Positions 21,513 through 33,006 are shown, counted from the first letter of the stretch. The stretch: DNA of 64,000 nucleotides from Coptis chinensis (GCA_015680905.1 CM027378.1:87015501-87079500), one strand, 5' to 3'. Notes: generated by a model from the sequence alone, not told the origin. Numbers and translations are program-made.

Positions 21513-22380
21513 GTTCAGCGACGATGATGACGGCGGACCCGAGAAGTCTTCAAACTTCCTTGTCTCTTTCTTTGAACTCGGATATCCGCGATATCCTGTG
21601 GATCAGACGTAGTCTTCTCCTCCTCGGGACATTTCAGATCCATGTACTGCGCTCTTGGACCGTATGTATGTGAAGTACTCAATCCATCGGGGTTCTTGTT
21701 CATATACCCCATTAACGTATCCCCAAAGGATCTCATCCCCCGCTCTTTCCCTTCAACTCGATACAATGCCCACACTGTGTCTCAACCCAGCCATAAGCTC
21801 TCCTTCATAGAACTCACTACTATGTCCACGGAGTGTCTCACCTCAACCAACATCTCTCTTTCCGAAAACTTGCCACTATGTCCGCGAAGTGTCCCAGCCC
21901 TGTCATAATCTCTCCTTCACATAACTTACTTCTATATCCACAGAGTGTCTCACCCTTTCATTTCCCTTTCGTAGGACTCAACTATCTCATCCCCTTCACT
22001 CTCTCTCTTCAACTCAATACAATGCCCACGATGCGTCTCAACCCAACCAACACATCTCACATAAAACTCACTACCATATCAGCGGTATGCCTCCCTCAGC
22101 CCCCTGCTCTCCTTCTCGGGACTCACTGCCCTGTCTGCGGAGTGTATCACCTCAGCCACCATCTCTCCTTCAGAGAACTCACCACTATGTCCGCGGAGGG
22201 CTCCCCCGTTGTCTCTACTCCGGGTGGAGTCTGATGAGGGGTAACTCTGCTTGCCCCCAGGTTTGACTCGGATCTCATGTCCGCGGAGGGATCATCCCCC
22301 CCGTTGTTCAGATCTCATGCATCTCCGACCTGCGGCTCAACCAGGCTCTGGGGCTACTCTCTTTGACCTGCCTGTCTCTT
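21513..22380. repeat. Imperfect short-period repeats, C/T-rich, inside the LTR element
   Basis: The phrase 'actatgtccgcgga' and variants ('actatgtccacggag', 'tatatccacagagtg', 'ctatgtccgcgaag') recurs every 60-75 bp, mixed with 'catctctccttcagagaact'-type words. Open frames overlap on both strands because the repeats lack stops. I do not regard any as a gene. Confidence 0.7.
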
Positions 22381-22389
22381 GCCCTTCTG

Positions 22390-22910
22390 TCTGTCCGCGA
22401 AGGGCTCATCCCACTCTGCGGGCTAGCTCGAGCTCTCGCCTGTTGGGGCTCTCTCATTGCCTCATGTATCCCTAGCATCTTTGGTCCGCAGAGGGCTCAT
22501 CCCACTCCGCGGGCTTGACCGGGTTGTCGGTCTGGTTGGGGCTCTCTCATTGCCCCATGTATCTCTAGCATCTATGATCCGCGGAGGGCTCATCACACTC
22601 CGCGGGCTCGCTCGGGCTCTCGCCTGTTGGGACTCTCCCATTGCCCCATGTATCTCTAGCATCTCTGATCTGCGGAGGACTCATCCCACTCCGCGGGCTT
22701 GCTCGGGCTCTCACCGGTTGGGGCTCTCTCATTGCCCCCAGTATCTCTAGCATCTCTGATCCGTGGAGGGCTCATCCCACTCCGCGGGCTCGCTCAGACT
22801 CTCGCCTGTTGGGGCTCTCTCATTGCCCCATGTATCTCTAGCATCTCTGATCCGTGGAGGGCTCATCCCACTCCGCGGGCTCGACCGGGTTGTCGCCGGT
22901 TCGGGACTTC
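22390..22910. repeat. GC-rich tandem repeat, 92-bp period, about five copies
   Basis: 'gggctctctcattgcc' recurs at about 22,446, 22,539, 22,630, 22,722, and 22,814, each followed by 'atctctagcatct' and 'gagggctcatcccactccgc'. The spacing is 91-93 bp. The block is far more GC-rich than the rest of the window. Degenerate continuation ('tccgcgga--gctcatcccc') reaches to 23,130, where the helicase piece begins. Confidence 0.93.
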
Positions 22911-23164
22911 TGCCACGCTGCCGCCCCCACCCCTTTGTTTGGACACAAGGGTCCGCGGAGGGCTCATCCCCCCCGCACTCCTTCGGATAGTCCCACGACA
23001 TATCCACGAAGGGTCTTCTCGAACCCCTCCGCTCTCCTTCGGAATGCACATCCAGAAACAGTTCAGCCTCCCCCACGTTTGATTCGGACAAGAGGGTCCG
23101 CGGAAAGCTCATCCCCCCCGCTCTTTGGCTTAAAGGCAGCTTATCCCTATCTCTTCCCACGAAT

Positions 23165-24900
23165 TGTAGACGTTAAGTAACGCAATATGGTCTCCGACAT
23201 TTCCAGTATGGAAACTCATCCTTGTTTTATCAGCATGGACCTTTTTGTCCTTCGGGAGGTAAAATATAGAGTTGCCAACGGACAACATAGCAGCAATTGA
23301 GAGGATTTCTTCAGTACATCTGTACTTTTCTGATGCGACAATCGTTTTGGAGAGCATTGGATCAAGTGGAAACTCAGCCATCCTCCTCCCGAGCTTAGTA
23401 AGCTCTCCCTTTTTATTAAGTGCATTGAGAGCAAAGAGCAACTCCAATGCTTGACACAATCCTTCATCCGCTGGTGGGTCCATAAAATCAAAACTCCTCA
23501 CGTCCTCAATACCCATGCTCTTCAGAATGAGCACGACACTTGCTAGGTCAGTCCTTTGAATTTCAGGCTGTGTATTTTCTTCCAACTCATTATGATAAGT
23601 ATGCGCAGTGTACAAGTGATAACACTTTCCTGGACCTGTACGTCCAGCCTGACCAAGCCTCTGCGTTGCTGAGGCTTTTGAGATAGGAGTGACAAGTAAG
23701 GACTGCATACCTGTTCTTGGGTCGTAGGACTTCATCTTCTGAGAATCAGTATCCACAACATATGTTATTCCGTCAATGGTCAAGGATGTTTTGCTATGTT
23801 TGTTGCCGGGACCACTTTCCGAGAGCCCCCGGTGTGGGTTCAAAGATTTTGTTCGAAGAGATCGTTGGCAAGTTGGCATAGATAGGGCATATTATGAGCT
23901 CGGCGATCTTTGTTCCTAGTCCCCTTGTCCTATGCTTCAAAATCTCTTGGCAGTTTCAATCTCCTCCCGTCGAAGTAAAGAAAACAAGAATGTAAGCCTT
24001 CGGTTGATCACATGAATTTTGAGAATTGTGACTATTCTTTGCATCAAGTAATTTGCTTCCCCATTTTTGTTGTGAAGTATGAAACAACTGGAAATCTCCT
24101 CCCTGGAATTCTAAAAATAGGAGCCCAGTCAAAGTAGGTGCTGGAAATAAGAAGCTTTAGATCACTCTGGTGGCATGTTATGTCCTTAACAAGACCAAAT
24201 AGAATATCAGTTGAAAGTGTTCTCTCATGAGCCTCATCCACCATGAGCACGTTGTAACTTCTTAAATCAGGCTCACCAAGAAATTCTCGCAGTAGCATTC
24301 CGTCTATCATATACTTCACAACTGTCTTTTCTGATAATGTGCAATCTTCAAACCGAACCGAGTAACCAACCTTGTGACCAACCTTCACACCCATTTCTTA
24401 CTTAAAACCCGAAAGCAGCAACGCCATCCTCGCAACACGCGTGGCTGAGTACATCAATCTTTCCATGTTTTGTGTAACCCGGCTTCATGTAGATCTTGGG
24501 GAATCGAGTAGTTTTCCCAGGCGGTTTCTCCCCACAATTATAAGAACACGGTGGTCACCCACTGCACGGAGTAAGTCTTCTCAGAACCGATAAATAGGAA
24601 GATCTTTCCTGTCATCATGAAGTTTCGTACCTCCTTCTCCTTGGCGGTAGGGTGATTACCGCTTCTTGAACAATTCTTCATTATCCACACATGCCTTGAC
24701 AAACTCAATCGGGTCTTCTTCAAACACATACTGATAACTACTACCAAATACTTGATTCTTTTCTGAACCAAATTTCATCATCCCTTTTGCTAGCCGATTA
24801 TTTTCCCACGAATCACGTACATTAGAACTAGAGCTGTGGTTTTCCCTGTATCGCTGTAAAGCCGCAGAAAACCTTTTCTCCTGGTCCACATTCCCACTGT
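23165..24900 (-). pseudogene. DEAH-box pre-mRNA splicing helicase, intronless truncated copy
   Basis: Reading 24,900 down to 23,165, a PRP2/DHX16-type DEAH helicase can be followed through several frames. There is an N-terminal piece ('YQYVFEEDP'), a damaged P-loop (VLIIVG then GETAWEN instead of GETGSGKT, with a one-base insertion), '[19 protein letters not shown]' (motif II), SST where SAT is usual, 'TSLTIDG' (motif V), and '[13 protein letters not shown]' (motif VI, with a Gln replacing the usual Arg). A winged-helix and ratchet part follows (249-codon frame, 23,879-23,130). The family remodels spliceosomes before step 1. No intron interrupts about 1.7 kb, which suggests a cDNA-derived copy. 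The C-terminal OB-fold end is missing. Frameshifts and the lost P-loop make it non-functional. Confidence 0.9.
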
Positions 24901-24949
24901 GTATATCATCATACGATTATGGAATCCTATACTCCTGATTACAAGCATC

Positions 24950-25090
24950 GCCCACATCCACCTTGTATCTGCTCACCTAATCTTGAAGCAGCCAAGTTTG
25001 CACAAGCACTCAAAGCACAAGACATAGTGAATTCGTCAAGCTTTCTTCCAGATACCAGAAGTTCGCTAAAGAGACTCCATGCTACTCAAA
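24950..25090 (-). pseudogene. PPR protein fragment between helicase and HSP70 pieces
   Basis: A minus-strand frame of about 45 codons reads '[19 protein letters not shown]', then 'ALSACANLAASRLGEQIQG'. The words 'ALSACANLAA' and 'G-QIHG' are signatures of PLS-class pentatricopeptide repeats. It has neither start nor stop of its own and is fused on both sides to other host gene pieces. It is short but distinctive. It is shorter than a standard ORF cutoff. Confidence 0.75.
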
Positions 25091-25380
25091 CTATGAGTTT
25101 CGAACACAACCTGCATACTAGCATGCCCAACATCACCAAATGCAACATTCACCTGATCATTCTCCGGTAAATCAGTCTTATAAATCCCATACGCCAAAGC
25201 GGTAGCCGTAGTCTCATGAAACAACCTCAAAGGATGCAAACCAGCAATAGTAGCCGCATCCATAACCACCCCCCTCAGTAAATCCGCAAAAAATAAACGG
25301 GAATCCCAATAACACAATCCACAACAGCAGTATTCAAATTCTTCTCGGCAATCCCCTTCAAATCGGATAACACCATTTCC
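25090..25380 (-). pseudogene. HSP70/HSP110-like (HSC70-14/15 type) nucleotide-binding-domain fragment
   Basis: The upstream part (25,379-25,300) reads '[20 protein letters not shown]', then '[10 protein letters not shown]'. After a frameshift, the frame 25,317-25,066 continues with '[17 protein letters not shown]', '[18 protein letters not shown]', and 'GHASMQV'. This is the ATPase domain of the plant HSP110-like chaperones (HSP70-14/15 group), which act as cytosolic nucleotide-exchange factors. About 95 residues of the roughly 830 remain. The junction with the PPR piece follows 'SMQV'. Confidence 0.88.
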
Positions 25381-26125
25381 CCATCTTCTCTACCCATCTC
25401 TCCACTCACCACCGGATCGACCCATTCACCACCACCACCGACAACAATGAAATTACAGAATCCTCATCCCGGTGACGCACCATACTCCATCACTATCGGA
25501 TCTCCGATGAGCACGCGTAGTGGAAGCTGATTTCCCACATTGATCATATGCTCACGAGATATTGAAGAAGGAATATCGAGTTGACACTATTGCGGTTCTC
25601 ATCTCAAGTGCAACGATAATTCGAATACGATCATCACTCTAGGTAGTCTCTTCCCAACTCGACCCCGAAATTCAAAGCATCACCGAGGCAAGATCCAACA
25701 AGACCTTGAAACCATTGTAGGGTACAAACCGACGCGTTCAACATTTGCTTCAATAATACCCACATCATCTTTCATACCATTTTCGCAATCCAACTCATTA
25801 TTATTCCCTTTAACTGTTTAGAAAGCAACCCAGAATCCTTAGGCAGATTATTTTCACAACTCAAGTCTTGTTTCTCTTCAAAGTCGATAACTTTAGGTGA
25901 AACCACCTCCTCAGCGCCTCATTCCGACACCATGGGGGGAGAATTCGAATCCACAATGAAGTAGTCCCAACCTTATTATTAAGCTTTCAGAAACCCCCAA
26001 AATAACTAAACTAGTTTCTGGGCTTTAGAGCACCTCCCAGTCTTCTAACTCTCCCCTGGCAGCGGTGTTCATTAATTCATTTACAGCAGCAGAGTGAGTT
26101 GGGAGAGAATGTTTATCCCTGCGTC
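25381..26125 (-). other. 5' internal region of the LTR element, no gag recognised
   Basis: About 740 bp between the primer binding site and the HSP70 piece. On the minus strand short frames read coding-like words ('DDVGIIEANVERVG'), but no retroviral gag, zinc knuckle, or other family is visible. It may be another host-derived piece that I cannot identify. Confidence 0.4.
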
Positions 26126-26141
26126 CCCACAGACGGCGCCA
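26126..26141 (-). other. Primer binding site of the LTR element
   Basis: On the minus strand, two bases inside the 5' LTR, the sequence TGGCGCCGTCTGTGGGG is found. TGGCGCCG is a common start of plant Ty3/gypsy primer binding sites, complementary to a tRNA 3' end. It fixes the orientation of the element. Confidence 0.8.
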
Positions 26142-26143
26142 TT

Positions 26144-26468
26144 TGTTGCACCCGATTACTGCGATCTCGCGACTCTCTCAATTTACTCAAATTCCTCTCT
26201 ATTTTGGATCGGCTGCACCAATTTGGTTGCCTACGTACCCATTTCGGGATCAAGCCGCCATAGTTCACCTCTCTCCTCACCCCTCCATGCCTCTCTTCTT
26301 CGCCCCCATTCTCCTCCCTTCTCTTCCTCTTTATATCCCTCTCTTAGGGTTACTCATGGGGCATAGTTTGGTCTTGGGCCCATTTTCTGGGCCCAATACA
26401 TACTATGGTCTGGGCCTTATCTCTTGGCCCAGCACCTATGTGATACATTCCTAAATATGGCTACTACA
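26144..26468 (-). repeat. 5' LTR (minus-strand element)
   Basis: 325 bp, the partner of 21,173-21,497. Differences seen by eye: a/g at 26,169, g/a at 26,265, a/c at 26,312, and t/c at 26,451. Confidence 0.95.
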
Positions 26469-26473
26469 ATTTG

Positions 26474-28200
26474 CAAAATTGACTTGTGAAGCATTAGTAA
26501 TAGGTGTGTATGACAGCTTTTTTGCATGTCATTTTTTCTCGGCGTGAAGTTTAAAAGACCGCTAATAGTTCCCATTGGGCTATGATATATGAGATTTTCA
26601 TAATAATTAACACATCCTAAACTCGTGAGTTGTTTGGGTAAAAATCAATAGAACCACACCAATTCAATCAGTTATGAGTCTTAAATTTTAATCAGCTTAT
26701 AAAACTGTTGATACTATACTAAGCTGCATGTATAACAATGATCCAATGATTATAATCTTTTTAATCAGCTTAGAGAATACTTTTTCTTGCCTTCTTGCCT
26801 AAACATTAGGCAAAATGGCACGCCTCAATTTTTTTTTTTTTTTTTTTGCGTGAATTTCCATTCGGCATTAAATTTTTAACCTTATTATGGTATATTAGTG
26901 GATGTATCACGGAATTTCACCTTTTTTTTATATAGTTGTTAGGCATTGGTACATAATGTTAATGTTGGTGTTCGTTATTTTTTTTTTCCAACATGATGTG
27001 GATGTCGATGTACTGATTGAAGGAAGTGAACTTAGCTGATGGTGCAGTGGTGACTATTAAGAGTGCAAGATCGGTTAGCTTGTGTCACCGATTTGACCTT
27101 CCACTTCCCTTAAATGGCTCTAGAAATGGTCCAACTTTTGGGCTTTTAACTCTTGCTGAATATCTCTGTCTAGTTTCTCATAGCGTACCAAGGTGTTTAA
27201 AAGAGTACCAAGGACGGGTGTTTGCTCAATACCATTCAATAGGTTAATAATTCTAGGAGAGTCTGCCATATTACTCTTGTTCTTTGGCATCTAATGCCAA
27301 CTGCTATAGCTTAGCATCGTCTTATTATTCTCAGCCAAAAGAAATAATCATCAACAGTGGATGAAAATCCCACAACAATGCGGTTTAGTTTAATGATATG
27401 AAGTCGCCACTCAAGTCATCATACATGAGAACATGAAAGGATTATTTAGACGTGAAAAGATGTAGATCTTCTATATTTTGGTGAATACCTTATCAAAGTA
27501 GCTAAACTCATCTGTAATGTTTCCATCTTCAATTAAGTCTTGAGTTGCATACTGCCCATACCATGTACACTCTCGAGGAAATTATAGATAGTTTCTGAAT
27601 ATCAAAGAAATTTTGTTGTGAATTCTCAAAAATTCCTAATCAAGGGTCGAAGTGGTACGAAGGAGTCTAGCAATTTTTGGGTCTGATCGTGTAAACAGGT
27701 ACATAAAATGATTTGCCATAAACAGGTACAGGTAGTTAAATCAAATAAAACTATAGTGTAAGTAAATTGAGCTTATATCCTTTCATGGGAGTGAGTATAC
27801 AATGGCCATAAGAAATAATATAATTTGTTTCTACTTTGATCGATAAACTAAGTTAAGTTTATCAAAAAAAAAAAAACTAAGGTAAGTTTTGCTGGCCATG
27901 CCATGCTTTCAATATAACCAAGAGAAGAGAAAAAGATCGATCCGTATCATCACTGCACATTATTGCGGCATAGGGTTTTCCCAATGCTTTGTATTAGGAC
28001 AAAGCAATGTAAATCGATCAGGTAATGGTCATTACATGACCAATTAGTATGATCGCAAATTAGATTCAATGCAAAGACTTTAGATTCTTTAATTTTTATA
28101 TTTATTTTCTCGGGCAGCTAACAAAAAACTTACATGCTTATGTTGATATTTAATTTCAACATTAAAGGAAAATCTATACGTACAAAATTTGTGGCTGCTA
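26474..28200. other. No recognisable gene
   Basis: AT-rich intergenic sequence with an 18-base T run near 26,829 and an A run near 27,865. The only sizeable frame, 27,017-27,247, has no recognisable domain. Confidence 0.45.
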
Positions 28201-28202
28201 AT

Positions 28203-28440
28203 TATAAGATTATGTTTCCTATTTTTTAGGAAATAATTTATATAAATTTCAAATTGAAAGAGGATTCCTATTTTTAAGGAATTAGAAATTGGAATGCTTT
28301 AAGCAATTCGCAATTTTATAAGATTATGTTTCCTATTTTTTAGGAAATAATAATCCAAACTGAAAGAGGATTCCTATTTTTTATGTTCTTTCCTATTTTT
28401 GAGGAATTAGAAATTGGAATGCTTTAAGCAATTCGCAATT
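28203..28440. repeat. Tandem duplication of about 115 bp
   Basis: 'ataagattatgtttcctat' at 28,205 recurs at 28,318, and both copies end in 'gctttaagcaattcgcaatt'. The second copy has lost one segment and gained another. Confidence 0.85.
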
Positions 28441-28449
28441 GATGGACTC

Positions 28450-28555
28450 TTATGAGAGAGTGCCAAGTAGATATCCACGTTACCACAACTCCATTAGGAG
28501 AGGCCACCTAGGAGAGAGAAAAATCTCTTAGAGGTCTCTACTTTAGTATATAGAT
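28450..28555 (+). repeat. Copy of the dispersed terminal motif
   Basis: 'cacctaggagagagaaaaat', then 'ctcttagaggtctctac', then 'tttagtatataga' repeat the ends seen at 16,020-16,060 and 19,470-19,516. Unlike those, it is not followed by a Helitron-like hairpin but by 'tagtagatagtagat'. Confidence 0.6.
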
Positions 28556-29044
28556 AGTAGATAGTAGATATTCACAAGGAACAATACTTTGCTAAATAAG
28601 CCATAAAAACCAGCTTCATATCAAAACTATCCAGCATTTAGCAAAGCTTTGCTAGTATAAAAAAGGGGATAATTCAAATCAAAACTATCGACACCGAAAA
28701 AGACAACTATATCCCTTATATGTAAATCAAATCCCCGAAACTCATACCTTCAGTTCATTAAACCCAATATCGTAATCCCCAGTTTTCGCGCTAAAAATTC
28801 CATTTTTTTATGAACTTAAAAACCCAACTATCAATAAAATTTCTTCTCTATTAATTTATAGTTGAAGATGAGGTTATTCTCCTCCAATTTCTAATTGTCA
28901 TTTAAGATTATAATTGAAAGAGAAAAAAACTTTGTGTTGTAGAAATTGAAGTCGAAGATGTCAAAATTCTTCGACAAATGGTGATGAAATTGAAGTGGAA
29001 GATGAAAACAAAAGTCAAAAGGGAACATGCAATCAAATAACACT

Positions 29045-29700
29045 ACGGGTCATGATAAATTGTAAAACACTAGTTTTACCTACTCTTAGCTATTTATGCT
29101 ATGAATAAGTAAAACTAAATGCTTATTGTTTGCTATGTATCAAATTTATCTACTCTCGGTTATCGGAAAATATGTGGAGTAGAGAATTCGTTCCACTTCT
29201 AGTTGTTTAAATGTAAGTTTCCGCTAGTTTAGTCGAATCTAGCAAAACGAATGGGAATAATGAATTGAAATTATGCTAATATGACAATTGAACTAATTTC
29301 AATGTTTTAATTTATACTATGATAATTGAATATTAAAATGTGAATATGGAGAAGGAATTAGGGGGATTTGAATCCACTTGATGTACTCCTAATATGCTAG
29401 TGTAGATTATTGTGATCCTAATCAAATAAGATTAAGTGTTGATCTCTAATTACTCATGACAATCTTTGCCAACTAATAATTAGCATGTGAGGAAGTCCAA
29501 CCCATTCTCATGGCGAATCAACTAACCTACTAGAGTGAAACTCTTAAAAAGCAATAATCCAAATTAACATATCAAGTCTTCATCAAGCTTCATCAAACCC
29601 CTCTAATAGAGGTTGTTTGGGTGAGAACTCACGCAAACACCCCAATGATCCTGTTGGAGAGGTTGATATGAAGTGAGAGAGACTATACCACCAATGGCTG
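29045..29700 (-). mobile_element. Diverged LTR fragment of Athila-like type
   Basis: It shares with the minus-strand LTR at 45,036-45,757 (and the inverse of 40,000-41,438) the order 'tctactc', then 'gaacgaat', then 'ttagggggatttgaa', then 'tagattattgt', then 'gtgaggaagtccaacccatt', then 'ctcatgg-gaatcaac', then 'cccctctaat-gaggtt'. Divergence is clearly higher than among the copies at 40-52 kb, so this is an older relative. Confidence 0.6.
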
Positions 29701-29939
29701 CCTACGTATCCAAATCATTATCTGGAATCAAGTCTAAAAAATGCACGTAGTTCTTTGTTTGAAATTATTGTTGGGTATTTATAGGAAAATGAATATGTTA
29801 AGCTTCTTATTACTTAAAATACCCTTTCCTTATTTGATGAGATGTTTCCCTCTTTGTATGAAATCTTTCCAAAAGCTTTATATGGAAAAAATCCCTTGAC
29901 ATATCTTCGGACCTGCTATATATAACTTGGGTGCTATAT

Positions 29940-30090
29940 TAGTGGGCAGTGTCATTGCTCCAATAGAGGGCATGCCTGAATGCCACACTAGTAGGCAAGC
30001 GGGAATGCCACAGTAGCGGGCAAGCAAGCACGCCTCACTAGTAGGCAAACAGGAATGCCATAGTAGTGGGCAAGCAAGCACGCCTCATTT
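29940..30090. repeat. Minisatellite, 50-bp period, about 2.5 copies
   Basis: 'actagtaggcaa-c-ggaatg', then 'ccacagtagcgggcaagcaa', then 'gcacgcctc' repeats at 29,987 and 30,037, with a third partial copy from 30,087. Confidence 0.85.
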
Positions 30091-30411
30091 GTGGGCGACT
30101 CTTATAGTAGTACCTAATGATGGTCGTTCGTAGGGGTATGAGTACACTGGTACATACACCGCCCCCTCTTCGTCGGATAGAATTTGTTCCTTGCGGTGAA
30201 GAATAAACATTATATTACTGCAAAGGAATGAAATAGCGTGATTGAAATATTTGCGATGTAATTGCATGACAAAACTGATAGTAGCAACCGCCCGTTTGAC
30301 GTGGCATCTATTAATGCTAGTGTTGGTATTGATGCCAAAGGAGCTGGTTAGGGGCAATTTACCTAGGGTGTTGAGCATCAGCCACATCATGTTCCTTTAA
30401 ACCATGAGGCT

Positions 30412-30831
30412 ATGATTACTGATATTCTTGTTTCCGAAAAGGACGTTGAAACTATGGAGAAGCATCCACCGTTTACGAAAATCGAACGGGTCCAAGCCGC
30501 CCCCAATCGTGCTATTGAAGATGGGACTAAAAATGGTGTGCCTGGTGTCTCCTTGTATGTCACAAATGGCATACCAATCCACAACACGGATCACATTCCC
30601 ACTGTATTTCTTGATGATGATGTGATAGAGGCGCTGAAGCCGACATATGATATAGTTTTTTCTACCGAGATGGTCGAAGAGTATATGAATAATCCATTGG
30701 TAACGGAGATGAGTTCGAATAATGCGAAAGGTGTGGAGGATATTTTAGACATGTGTATTACTGGGATACACAAATTGCAAGAAGTAAAACAACTGCATAT
30801 ACAAATATATACTCCTTATTTTGTTGTTTGA
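30412..30831 (+). CDS. Uncharacterised ORF of 139 codons
   Basis: It is the longest clean frame between the LTR element and the Pack-MULE. The composition is acidic and protein-like (about 'VFLDDDVIEALKPTYDIVFS') and unlike the AT-rich noise around it. The frame stays open about 15 codons upstream of the first ATG, so the start is uncertain. No signal peptide, membrane segment, or known motif is visible. It could be a fragment of a host gene or of a transposon protein. I do not recognise the family. Confidence 0.35.
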   Translation: MITDILVSEKDVETMEKHPPFTKIERVQAAPNRAIEDGTKNGVPGVSLYVTNGIPIHNTDHIPTVFLDDDVIEALKPTYDIVFSTEMVEEYMNNPLVTEMSSNNAKGVEDILDMCITGIHKLQEVKQLHIQIYTPYFVV

Positions 30832-30839
30832 TATAATTT

Positions 30840-32997
30840 ATGATAAATAAGCCATTTGTATAACTTGTATAATGAAGTTAGTACAGAGCTTTTATGTATA
30901 TATTTAACTATGATTGTGTTGAAACCACAAGACTTAATTCGTAGGTGGTTGCTGTACTACCTACTTTAAAGGCAATTGGGTTCAAGTTGCAGAAGAACTA
31001 TATGTTTGTTTATGGGGATATAAGTTGATGAAAAAGGACTTGTGATAGGATGCACTTGTGTGGGTTAAGATTACTAAACTTTTCTTATGATACGCTATGT
31101 TGCGAAGCGTGTTATTTGATTGGGGGTTGAAGTTATGACTCGATTCCAGCTTAGTGAACTGTAAGACATTTTTGCCTTTGCAACCTAGGGTATGTTGGTT
31201 CATGCGTATAACAACCCCAATTTTTTAAACAACATAAATTATATTATTTGAATTGAAAATAACTATTATATTATGAAGTCTAGCTTGTTCTAGAATTTGT
31301 TTGACTGTTGTTGATTTTTCAAAATTATTTTTACTTGAATTTGTTTGTTATAACTTTTGTGGATATTTTAGAATCATTTTTGGGCTTGAAAATATTGTTA
31401 AAATGTACCCATTAATATAGGTATGGACATTGGGTGTTTTTAGACCCATTTGAGGCCCATAGGTTAATTTAAACTGACTTAAAATCTTGAATAAACAATA
31501 CCTGCGAATTTCCTCTGTAAAAATCTTATTATTCAAAAACAAAACCCTAGCCTCCATTAAAAAGAATATTTTGATTAAAAGAAATAAAAAGAAGGGGAAG
31601 AAGAAAAGAGATTGGAGAAAAGGAAGCATGGGTTTTACAAATTCAATTTCGGGTGAGTAGTCTAAACCTTATTTTTCATATAATTGATTTATTACTATGG
31701 TTTAGATTAGTTGTGTATTTAATTCTCTATAATGATCTAGAACTTTAAGATTGAAATTATTTGTTTAATCAGAGACTTTCGGTATATTGAGTTACTGGCA
31801 CAAAACATTTAGCTTTGATATATAGGTGTTGTTGTGTTCAGGAGTACTTGTATACGGTAGTGAGTAAACTATGTGTTTATTGATTGATTGGTAGTATTAT
31901 ATAGGCTTGCAATTGTTTTGAATGATGTGAAGTCATTGGATTCATGTTATAGGGTTTTGATTTTCAGAATTTTAGAACTGTTCTTAGTAATTTAAGCATA
32001 GAACATTTGTTTTTGATCTTTTTGATATGAATCCAACGCCTGTCTACTGTAGACACACATATTTACAATTTTTGCGTTTTGTAAAATTTCATATCTAGTC
32101 GTTTTGCATACTGAAATTTAAGTTGAAGTCTGACGCAGAAACTGGAACTGAAGCTGAAACTGAGCAGTCTGCAGTAATAAAATCATATAAAATAAAATAT
32201 TTACTCTTTTGTGTTCATTCCAAAACCATTAAAATCTAGACTTACAGTGGTACAACCTCATACTTTGACCCGAGTTCATACTCGTGCTTAAGATTATGAA
32301 AATTGACTTCAATATATGATAACTGTTTGTGCATATATTCTGGATATGTTGCATTGTAGGAAGTGTATAGGACACTATACTTTGTACATTTGTGCAAAAC
32401 CAAAACCTAATGAAACCTTAGAGAGTCTTTTATCCAATGAAGTGAGCCTCACTTAATTTGGATGAGTGACGGAAAAGATAGACCTCGACAATTCTATGTG
32501 TCAGAAATTCTATTCGTCAGAAAACAGTTATCTGCATAGGGTTTGATCACAAATTGCATAAATCTAGGGGGAGAGTTAGAGTTTTTGTAAAACATGAAAA
32601 TGTGATTTTTATAAGTCTTCTTTTTAACTCAATTGGCCTCATCATATTCCGAGGTCTGTGGAGGTAGATATGATGTCTGGAAGTTTGACTAGCATAAAAT
32701 AGTGCATCCGAAATCAGTTTATGTGCACTGTGTTATAACCTACTGTTTCGTATACTTAGAATAATATTGAGTATTTTTGTAAAACATAAAAAAGTAATTT
32801 CTTTATGTTATCTTTTCAACACAAAAAGCCTCGATGCATTTGGATACATATGGAAAGAGTTGTTCCATTCGAAAGATAGTCCGTTAGAAATCCAATTTGT
32901 TGAAATTAGGATTTTTACCGTTTTCAACCTAAGTTTTCTTTTAGATGGGGTGAGATTGGGACTTAGAGTTATGCATGAAAAAGTATGTCTACATACC
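30840..32997. other. No recognisable gene
   Basis: AT-rich. At 31,628-31,653 there is a short ATG frame ending in a good splice donor (GGGTGAGT), preceded by a purine-rich leader. It could be the first exon of a lost gene, but nothing downstream supports it. Confidence 0.4.
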
Positions 32998-33006
32998 CTA
33001 GTTTCT

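Larger units (their letters stand above)
21168..26473 (-). mobile_element. Non-autonomous LTR retrotransposon carrying three host gene pieces
   Basis: The element runs from 21,173 to 26,468 and is flanked by the 5-bp direct repeat ATTTG (21,168-21,172 and 26,469-26,473). Two 325-bp LTRs in direct orientation differ at four positions. On the minus strand the order is 5' LTR (right), primer binding site, HSP70-like piece, PPR piece, DEAH-helicase piece, GC-rich tandem repeats, polypurine tract, 3' LTR (left). I see no gag, protease, integrase, or reverse transcriptase, so it must have moved with enzymes from another element. The host pieces lie in the element's own transcription sense. Confidence 0.93.

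Noticed and set aside
22251-23180. Many overlapping frames on both strands, some over 100 codons
   Set aside because: They arise because the 92-bp GC-rich repeats and their decayed flank lack stop codons. Proteins on both strands are mirror repeats with no domain.
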